The translations under genes were made by a program, and so were the position numbers. A stretch of 5,664 nt of DNA from an uncultured Atopobiaceae bacterium (GTDB taxonomy: Bacteria; Actinomycetota; Coriobacteriia; Coriobacteriales; Atopobiaceae): NCBI GenBank assembly GCA_947303905.1, contig CAMYZR010000116.1:1-5664 (forward strand). The letters are read 5' to 3'. Below, piece by piece: positions 1 through 4,736 of this stretch (the first letter of the stretch is position 1; the number at the start of each line of letters is the position of its first letter). The notes beneath the pieces are model-generated. The model saw only the letters and a program-made list of their open reading frames with translations, was not told where the DNA came from and searched no databases.

Positions 1-974
1 AGTTCTTCCCCATCATCGTCGCCTGGGCGGCAGGCCAGAAGTTCGGCCTCAAGCCCGTGCTCTCCATGGCCATCGGTGCGGTCCTCATCTACCCCGACCT
101 CGTCGCGATGACCGGCGGCGATCCCACGGGCGTGCTCTTCGAGGGCAACTCGCTGCTGCAGGCCAACGTCTACGGTGATGTCTTTGGCATTCCCCTGGTC
201 CTGCTCAACTACTACCTTCAGGTCCTGCCCTCCATCCCCATCATCTGGCTTGCCTCCAAGGTGCACAAGTTCTTCGAGGGCTGCCTTCCCGAGCTCATCC
301 GCGGCATCTTCGCCAACGTCCTCACGATGGTCATCGCCTCTCTCGCCGGTCTGCTCATCATCGGCCCTGTGACCACTATCCTTGCCAACGCTGTCGCAAT
401 CGGCATCCAGGCCTTCCTGGGAATCTCGCCCGCACTCGCTGGCCTCGTGGTCGGCACCTTCTGGAGCCTGCTCGTCATGTTCGGCCTGCACTGGGGCATC
501 ATCCCCCTGTGGTTCACCGAGATGAGCGCCGTGGGCTACTCCACCCTCAACCCGCTGAACTTCGCTGGCTGCGGCGCAATCATGGGTGCCTGCATCGGCA
601 TGGTCCTGAAGACCAAGGACAAGGAGCTCAACACGTCCCTCCACATCCCCGCCCTCATCTCCAGCATCTTTGGTGTCGCCGAGCCCGCCCTCTACGGCAT
701 CCTCATCCCCCGCAAGAAGCTCATGTGGGCCACGTTCCTCGGCTCCGGCATTGGTGGCGCCATCGCTGGCGCCTGCGGCGCCAAGTGGTTCACCCCTGGT
801 GCGAACGGCTGGCTTGGCCTGCCCTGCTACATCGACCCGGTCAACGGCATCGACAAGGGCTTCATCGGCCTGGCCGTGGGCGGCGTGATCGCTACCGTGG
901 TCGCCATCGTCGCAGTGTTCGTCCTGGGCACCAAGACCGATGCAGAGGCTGCAGCCGAGAAGACCGCAGCATAA
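1..974 (+). CDS. PTS sugar permease, EIIC domain, beta-glucoside/sucrose/trehalose type (5' end outside window)
   Basis: Membrane channel subunit of a phosphoenolpyruvate-dependent sugar phosphotransferase system, which imports and phosphorylates a sugar. The frame is open from base 3 and ends at TAA 972-974, giving 323 visible residues. Family hallmarks of the Glc/Bgl EIIC fold are present: FFPIIVAW at visible residues 1-8, the long hydrophobic block after LPSIP (about 76-122), GLHWGIIP (161-168) and the GVAEPALYG motif (224-232), equivalent to the GITEP substrate-site motif with Glu227. Several membrane helices are evident, the last at about 286-308, followed by a short Ala/Glu-rich tail. 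No C-terminal EIIA domain follows, so this resembles IIBC proteins (ScrA/TreB-like) that use a separate EIIA. The EIIB domain and first helices should lie upstream. Substrate cannot be assigned; beta-glucoside, sucrose and trehalose are all possible. The GTG at 57 is internal, not the start. Confidence 0.9.
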   Translation, partial: FFPIIVAWAAGQKFGLKPVLSMAIGAVLIYPDLVAMTGGDPTGVLFEGNSLLQANVYGDVFGIPLVLLNYYLQVLPSIPIIWLASKVHKFFEGCLPELIRGIFANVLTMVIASLAGLLIIGPVTTILANAVAIGIQAFLGISPALAGLVVGTFWSLLVMFGLHWGIIPLWFTEMSAVGYSTLNPLNFAGCGAIMGACIGMVLKTKDKELNTSLHIPALISSIFGVAEPALYGILIPRKKLMWATFLGSGIGGAIAGACGAKWFTPGANGWLGLPCYIDPVNGIDKGFIGLAVGGVIATVVAIVAVFVLGTKTDAEAAAEKTAA

Positions 975-1005
975 ACGGAGCGGATGCAAAACACCCTTCC
1001 TTTTC

Positions 1006-1035
1006 GGGCCTCGGAGCAATCCGGGGCCCTCTTTC
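1006..1035 (+). terminator. Candidate intrinsic terminator after the PTS gene
   Basis: Bases 1006-1014 (GGGCCTCGG) pair with 1021-1029 (CCGGGGCCC) to give a 9-bp, almost entirely GC stem with one T-G wobble and a 6-base loop (AGCAAT). It is followed by TCTTTC, a short, imperfect T tract. It lies 31 bases after the PTS stop codon and 42 bases before the hydrolase start. The stem is strong but the U tract is weak, so it may be a leaky terminator or an mRNA 3'-end stabiliser. Confidence 0.5.
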
Positions 1036-1036
1036 G

Positions 1037-1042
1037 TACAAT
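1037..1042 (+). promoter_or_regulatory. Possible -10 box for the hydrolase gene
   Basis: TACAAT matches the sigma-70 -10 consensus at five of six positions. A transcript starting about seven bases downstream would have a 5' leader of roughly 23 bases containing the AGGAGA ribosome binding site (1061-1066). No good -35 box is seen at 16-18 bp upstream, where the terminator-like hairpin lies, so this rests on the -10 and its placement only. Confidence 0.3.
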
Positions 1043-1071
1043 GCTGGCAGAATCCGAAAAAGGAGAGAACC

Positions 1072-2079
1072 ATGACGCCCAGGCCAATGCTTGTCACACC
1101 CACACCCGATATTCCTCTGTCAGAGTTTCCGCGCAACGAGGAGCTGCCCGACGGATGCCTTCTGTTGGAGGGGACCGTCGATGACGACAGGATGCAGGTG
1201 GAGTGTCGAGAGCTTACCTACGTAACGCGCCCGCTTGCTGACGGCTCATCGTGTCCACGCAAGCTGTACGTGCTCATTCCCTCGTCCAAGGATCCCATCT
1301 ATGCCCGTTACGAGACGGACGGCTACCCTTGCGTCGTGTTCTGCCAGGGATCCGCATGGCGTCGCCAGAACCTCTACGGGCACTTCACGGATCACGTGCG
1401 CCTTGCGGAACGCGGCTTTGTGGTGGCCTGCGTACAGTATCGCGAGAGCGACCTGGCACCGTTCCCCGCCCAGATGCAGGACTTCAAGACGGCGGTGCGC
1501 TACCTTCGCGCGCACGCTGAGGAGCTGCATATCGACTCCGAGAGGCTTGGCTTCTGGGGGGACTCGTCTGGCGGCCACACGGTGCTCATGGCGACCCTCA
1601 CGGTGGAAGGGCCCGCTTCTGTGCAGGCGGAGGGTGAGACCATCGAGCTCGACACGCCCGAGTACCAAGAGTTTGACTGCGCGCCCCGCTGTGTGGTGGA
1701 CTGGTACGGGCCCACTGACCTTGGCCGCATGAACCTCGTGCCCAGCGCCCAGGATCACATGGATCCCGGCTCGCCTGAGGGAAGCCTCATCGGGCGGCGC
1801 AACGTGCTCGAGCATCCTGAGTGGGCCGAGGCCGCGAGTCCCGTTTCCTACGTGCCCGATGCATGCGATTGCACGCTGCCGCCCATTCTCATCATGCATG
1901 GCGGGCGCGACCAGCTGGTGAACTTCGACCAGTCATGCCGGTTGTACGAGCGCTTGCGCGAGGCCGGTCAGAACGTGACCTTCTACAAGCTGCCTGACGC
2001 CAACCATGGCAGCAATGGCTTTCGCTGCCAGGAGGCGCTCGATCTTGTCGAGGGATTCTTGCACGCACACCTCCTATAG
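1072..2079 (+). CDS. Alpha/beta-hydrolase, esterase/lipase-like (Aes/BD-FAE type)
   Basis: A 335-residue cytoplasmic hydrolase with no signal peptide or membrane segment, likely cleaving an ester (for example an acyl or acetyl group); the substrate is unknown. The fold is shown by strand KLYVLIP (64-70), the oxyanion-region motif CQGSAW (91-96), and the nucleophile elbow GDSSG (163-167) with Ser165. Asp280 in HGGRD and His312 in DANHG complete the triad. The usual HGGG oxyanion motif is replaced by a QGSAW variant, as I recall in a subgroup of bacterial members. Residues about 180-205 look like an insertion before strand CVVDWYG (207-213). The ATG at 1072 is chosen because AGGAGA (1061-1066) sits five bases upstream. 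The frame is open back to 940, but that stretch overlaps the PTS gene and has no ribosome site. It may be read with the PTS gene upstream or from its own promoter, and it is followed closely by a small gene. It could act on an acylated sugar entering by the PTS, but nothing proves this. Confidence 0.85.
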   Translation: MTPRPMLVTPTPDIPLSEFPRNEELPDGCLLLEGTVDDDRMQVECRELTYVTRPLADGSSCPRKLYVLIPSSKDPIYARYETDGYPCVVFCQGSAWRRQNLYGHFTDHVRLAERGFVVACVQYRESDLAPFPAQMQDFKTAVRYLRAHAEELHIDSERLGFWGDSSGGHTVLMATLTVEGPASVQAEGETIELDTPEYQEFDCAPRCVVDWYGPTDLGRMNLVPSAQDHMDPGSPEGSLIGRRNVLEHPEWAEAASPVSYVPDACDCTLPPILIMHGGRDQLVNFDQSCRLYERLREAGQNVTFYKLPDANHGSNGFRCQEALDLVEGFLHAHLL

Positions 2080-2088
2080 CCGAGGAGG
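2070..2088 (+). promoter_or_regulatory. Hairpin masking the ribosome binding site of the small downstream gene
   Basis: CCTCCT (2070-2075), in the last codons of the hydrolase gene, is perfectly complementary to AGGAGG (2083-2088), the ribosome binding site of the next gene. The 7-base loop (2076-2082) contains most of the hydrolase TAG stop (2077-2079). A ribosome terminating there would keep the stem open, which suits translational coupling. The pairing is seen in the sequence; the regulatory role is inferred. Confidence 0.45.
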
Positions 2089-2096
2089 CTCTTATT

Positions 2097-2297
2097 ATGC
2101 TTATTGCTGAACAGGACTTACGAATGACACCCTCACGTGGAGCCGCGCCCCTTGCGGATATTGACGGATGGCAATCGAAGCTGCATGAGCTCGCCAATGT
2201 CGATCGGGCATCCGATACCGCTCTCACTGACGAGGAGTTGGACGAGATGCTCTATGACGAGTGGCTGATCCGTGACACGGATCGGGTGACCTCATGA
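2097..2297 (+). CDS. Small acidic protein, unknown function
   Basis: A 66-residue protein I do not recognise. It is judged real because a perfect AGGAGG (2083-2088) lies eight bases before the ATG and the gene begins 17 bases after the hydrolase stop, as expected in an operon. The composition is strongly acidic, with 16 Asp/Glu against six Lys/Arg, concentrated in the C-terminal half (about residues 40-62, containing ALTDEELDEMLYDEW). This half is probably an amphipathic helix with two Trp-containing patches (Trp25 and Trp56). There are no Cys residues, no signal peptide and no membrane segment. A second Met at residue 10 has a weaker upstream site, so Met1 is preferred. The neighbourhood suggests a partner or regulator of the hydrolase, but the sequence does not show it. 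The gene ends 27 bases from the convergent marR gene with no terminator between them. Confidence 0.65.
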   Translation: MLIAEQDLRMTPSRGAAPLADIDGWQSKLHELANVDRASDTALTDEELDEMLYDEWLIRDTDRVTS

Positions 2298-2324
2298 GCA
2301 GTGGCTGAACGATACGGCTGTTGA

Positions 2325-2759
2325 TTACGACTGCATAAGGGACGCGTGCACCCGCTCGAGAAGCGTGGCCAGCGTGCTCGCCTCCTCGGGCGTCAGGTCC
2401 GCCACCAGCTGGCGCTCGTGGGTGAGCATCATCTCGTAGCTTTGCTCGCGGAGCTCCGTGCCTGCCGCGGTGATGCGCACGAGTTTGGCACGCGCGTCCT
2501 GACGGTCGCCCAGGCTCTCCACCAGCCCCTTGGTTTCGAGCCGTGCGACGAGGCCCCACATGGTTGACTGTGCCACGCCGAGCGACTGCTCTAGCTGCTT
2601 GAAGGTCAGCTCGCCGCCGTCGGCATGGTGCAGCTCGATGAGCACGCGCATCTGCGACATCGTCATCTTGCGCGGACGCATCTCGTTGTCGATCTGTCGC
2701 CTGAGCTCGTCGTCAATCTGCTTTATAAGTCGCCCGATGTGCCGCTGGCCCGTTTCCAT
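2325..2759 (-). CDS. MarR-family transcriptional regulator, probable repressor of the adjacent ABC exporter
   Basis: A 144-residue winged helix-turn-helix regulator, of typical MarR length, which would act as a DNA-binding dimer. N-terminal dimerisation helix (about 5-28), then MTMSQMRVLIELH (32-44) leading into the DNA-binding domain. Recognition-helix region VAQSTMWGLVARLETKGLV (62-80). The wing carries the family pattern D-R-x-D-x-R-x-K-L-V-x-I-T (85-97). A C-terminal helical pair (about 100-140) completes the dimer interface. The start at 2759 is preferred because AGGAGG (2774-2769 on the minus strand) lies nine bases upstream. A longer frame from 2804 adds 15 residues but has no ribosome site and begins inside an inverted repeat. 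The gene is divergent from the two ABC genes with a 122-base gap holding twin dyads, so autoregulation plus control of the exporter is likely. The ligand is unknown. Confidence 0.92.
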   Translation of the reverse strand: METGQRHIGRLIKQIDDELRRQIDNEMRPRKMTMSQMRVLIELHHADGGELTFKQLEQSLGVAQSTMWGLVARLETKGLVESLGDRQDARAKLVRITAAGTELREQSYEMMLTHERQLVADLTPEEASTLATLLERVHASLMQS

Positions 2760-2768
2760 GCGAGGCCG

Positions 2769-2774
2769 CCTCCT
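2769..2774 (-). promoter_or_regulatory. Ribosome binding site that fixes the marR start
   Basis: Plus-strand CCTCCT reads AGGAGG on the minus strand and lies nine bases before the ATG at 2759-2757. No comparable site precedes the in-frame ATGs at 2777 or 2804, which supports the 144-residue form of the regulator. Confidence 0.75.
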
Positions 2775-2800
2775 CATGCGATGCACAATTGCTGATGTTG

Positions 2801-2817
2801 ACATCCCTTAGGGATGT
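2801..2817. repeat. Inverted repeat in the divergent promoter region (ACATCCCT-T-AGGGATGT)
   Basis: Two perfect 8-bp arms, 2801-2808 and 2810-2817, flank a single T at 2809. A further GATGT at 2794-2798 forms an overlapping smaller dyad with ACATC (2801-2805). The sequence is unrelated to the AATAG-type dyads downstream. It covers the place where the -35 of the ABC promoter should lie and includes part of a TTGACA (2798-2803). It could be a binding site for a second regulator or fold as a hairpin in a leader transcript; the role is unproven. Confidence 0.5.
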
Positions 2818-2832
2818 ATCTCTTGTCGAGCA

Positions 2833-2838
2833 TATAAT
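2833..2838 (+). promoter_or_regulatory. -10 box of the ABC exporter operon
   Basis: A perfect TATAAT. A start about seven bases downstream would give a leader of some 35-40 bases containing AAGGAGG (2871-2877). At 16-18 bp upstream the -35 candidates (for example AGGGAT at 2810-2815) are poor; the perfect TTGACA at 2798-2803 is 29 bp away, too far. Its last three bases (2836-2838) fall inside the first 14-bp dyad, as expected for a repressed promoter. A weaker alternative is TTGTCG (2823-2828) with TATTAA (2846-2851) at 17 bp. Confidence 0.5.
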
Positions 2839-2863
2839 AGCATGCTATTAATAGAACGCTATT
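2836..2863. promoter_or_regulatory. Tandem MarR-type operator, two abutting 14-bp dyads
   Basis: Units AATAGCATGCTATT (2836-2849) and AATAGAACGCTATT (2850-2863) are identical at 12 of 14 positions and abut exactly. The first is a perfect palindrome, extending to 16 bp at 2835-2850. The second has perfect 5-bp arms around AACG. The junction CTATTAATAG (2845-2854) is itself palindromic. The length and symmetry suit MarR dimers. The block overlaps the TATAAT and the likely start point and ends seven bases before the ABC ribosome binding site, so occupancy should block transcription. Binding by the adjacent MarR protein is inferred. Confidence 0.75.
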
Positions 2864-2881
2864 GAATGCGAAGGAGGGCGC

Positions 2882-4726
2882 ATGAATATCATCGGCAAGC
2901 TGATGGGGCAGCTCAAACAGTACAGGGTCGCGACGATTCTGGCGCCGCTGTTCACCCTCGCGGCCGTAGGCCTTGAGGTGCTCATTCCCTATGTGATGGC
3001 CTTGCTCATTGACCAGGGCATTGCGGTGGGGGACATGGGACAGGTCTTCAAGTGGGGCATCATCATGCTCCTGTGCGCGGTGCTTGCCCTCATGGTTGGC
3101 GCCAGCTCGGGCATCTTTGGTTCCGAGGCTGCGACAGGCCTTGCTGCCAACCTTCGTGACGCGCTCTTCGAGAAGGTGCAGACCTACTCGTTCTCCAACA
3201 TCGACAAGTTCAGCACGGCGGGCCTCGTCACGCGCATGACCACCGACGTCACCAACGTGCAGAACGCCTTCCAGATGGCGCTCATCATCGCGACGCGCGC
3301 CCCCATCACGCTTGTGGTGTCGATCGTGATGTGCGTCATCATCTCGCCGGGCCTCTCGGTCATCTTCTTCGTGGCGATGGTGCTTCTGGGCACGGCGCTC
3401 ATCACCATCATGCTCAAGACGATGCCCATGTTTGGCAACGTCTTCCGGCGCTACGACGACCTCAACGCCTCGGTGCAGGAGAACGTGACTGCCATCCGCG
3501 TGGTCAAGGCCTTCGTGCGCGAGGACCACGAGAGCGCGAAGTTCAAGCATGCGGCTGACGAGCTGCATGACCTCTTCGTGTCGGCGGAAAGCCTGCTTGC
3601 ATGGAACAACCCCGTGATGATGTGCGCGATGTACGGCTGCATCATCGCCCTCAGCTGGTTTGGCACGCATTCCATCCTGGCGGGGGAGATCACCACCGGC
3701 GAGCTCACGAGCCTTTTGGGCTACGTCATGAACATCCTGATGAGCCTCATGATGCTCACCATGATCTTCGTGATGGTCACGATGAGCGCGGCCAGCGGCC
3801 AGCGCATCGTCGAGGTGCTCGAGGAGCAGCCCGACATCGTGAGCCCCGAGAACGCCCTGACCGAGGTCGTCGATGGCTCGATCGACTTCGACCACGTGAC
3901 CTTCGCGTATCGCGCGGCGGGCACGGGCGAAGCAACGCTTGAGGACCTCGACTTCTCGATCCGCTCGGGCGAGACCATTGGCATTCTGGGCAGCACGGGC
4001 TCTGGCAAGACGACGCTCGTGAGCCTGATCAGCCGCCTCTACGACGTGGACTCGGGCGTGGTGCGCGTGGGCGGCCAAGACGTGCGCGCCTACGACACCG
4101 AGGTCCTGCGCGACGCGGTGGCCGTGGTGCTCCAGCAGAACACGCTCTTCTCCGGAACGATTCTCGATAACCTGCGCTGGGGCAACGAGCACGCGACGCT
4201 CGAGGAGTGCCAGCGTGCGTGCAGGGCGGCCTGTGCGGACGAGTTCATCGAGCGCTTCCCCGATGGCTACGCGACCATGATCGAGCAGGGCGGGACCAAC
4301 GTCTCTGGCGGCCAGCGCCAGCGCCTGTGCATTGCGCGTGCGCTGCTCAAGCGTCCCCGCGTGCTCATACTCGACGACTCCACGAGCGCCGTGGACACGG
4401 CGACCGACGCCTCCATCCAGCGTGCCTTTGCCGAGCAGATCCCCGACACCACCAAGCTCATCATCAGCCAGCGCGTCAGCAGCTTTGGCTCCTGCGACCG
4501 CATCCTCGTCCTTGACGCGGGTCGGCTTTCCGGCTTTGCCCCCGAGGCCGAGCTGCTCGAGACCAACCAGATCTACCGCGACGTCTACGAGGCACAGAAC
4601 AAGTCGGGCAGCGAGGCGGACTTCGACGAGCCAGAAGGTGCCGCGGTGCTCTACGACCCGATGTCGCAGCGCAACGACCCAGCCTTTGCCGACGAGATCC
4701 GTCCTTCCAAGAAGGCAGAGAGGTAG
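2882..4726 (+). CDS. ABC exporter half-transporter, degenerate-ATPase-site subunit of a heterodimer (TM287/BmrC/LmrC-like)
   Basis: A 614-residue fused membrane and ATPase subunit that should pair with the next gene product to export drugs, lipids or peptides across the cell membrane. Six transmembrane helices lie at about 17-43, 56-78, 133-155, 157-178, 243-265 and 276-302. In the nucleotide-binding domain, the A-loop Tyr is 343, Walker A is GSTGSGKTT (370-378, Lys376), the Q-loop Gln is 418, the signature is VSGGQRQ (474-480) and the D-loop is SAVD (502-505). Walker B is VLILDD (494-499), with Asp499 in place of the catalytic Glu. The H-loop is IISQR, with Gln530 in place of His. Both changes mark the degenerate-site partner of heterodimeric exporters. 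About 44 hydrophilic, acidic residues (571-614) extend beyond the ATPase domain. AAGGAGG (2871-2877) lies four bases before the ATG. Transcription is probably controlled by the divergent MarR; substrate unknown. Confidence 0.95.
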   Translation: MNIIGKLMGQLKQYRVATILAPLFTLAAVGLEVLIPYVMALLIDQGIAVGDMGQVFKWGIIMLLCAVLALMVGASSGIFGSEAATGLAANLRDALFEKVQTYSFSNIDKFSTAGLVTRMTTDVTNVQNAFQMALIIATRAPITLVVSIVMCVIISPGLSVIFFVAMVLLGTALITIMLKTMPMFGNVFRRYDDLNASVQENVTAIRVVKAFVREDHESAKFKHAADELHDLFVSAESLLAWNNPVMMCAMYGCIIALSWFGTHSILAGEITTGELTSLLGYVMNILMSLMMLTMIFVMVTMSAASGQRIVEVLEEQPDIVSPENALTEVVDGSIDFDHVTFAYRAAGTGEATLEDLDFSIRSGETIGILGSTGSGKTTLVSLISRLYDVDSGVVRVGGQDVRAYDTEVLRDAVAVVLQQNTLFSGTILDNLRWGNEHATLEECQRACRAACADEFIERFPDGYATMIEQGGTNVSGGQRQRLCIARALLKRPRVLILDDSTSAVDTATDASIQRAFAEQIPDTTKLIISQRVSSFGSCDRILVLDAGRLSGFAPEAELLETNQIYRDVYEAQNKSGSEADFDEPEGAAVLYDPMSQRNDPAFADEIRPSKKAER

Positions 4727-4736
4727 GTGACGCGAG

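Noticed and set aside
940..1071. Upstream extension of the hydrolase reading frame
   Set aside because: It would overlap the PTS gene and run through the terminator-like hairpin. The clear AGGAGA site supports the ATG at 1072, and the extra residues are not hydrolase-like.
509..1075. A 188-residue plus-strand frame overlapping the end of the PTS gene
   Set aside because: Its translation is Arg/His/Pro-rich, as expected from an out-of-frame reading of the EIIC gene, with no ribosome binding site.
2291..2298. CTCATGAG palindrome over the stop codon of the small gene as a terminator or site
   Set aside because: An 8-bp palindrome is expected by chance at this scale, has no loop for a hairpin and no T tract follows.
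2760..2804. Longer N-terminus for the MarR protein starting at 2804 or 2777
   Set aside because: There is no ribosome site for either start, 2804 lies inside an inverted repeat, and an ideal AGGAGG serves the ATG at 2759, giving a typical 144-residue regulator.
2798..2826. Promoter made of TTGACA (2798-2803) with a -10 at 17 bp
   Set aside because: The hexamer at the correct distance is TCTTGT, only three of six matches. The perfect TATAAT is 29 bp away, too far to pair with this -35.
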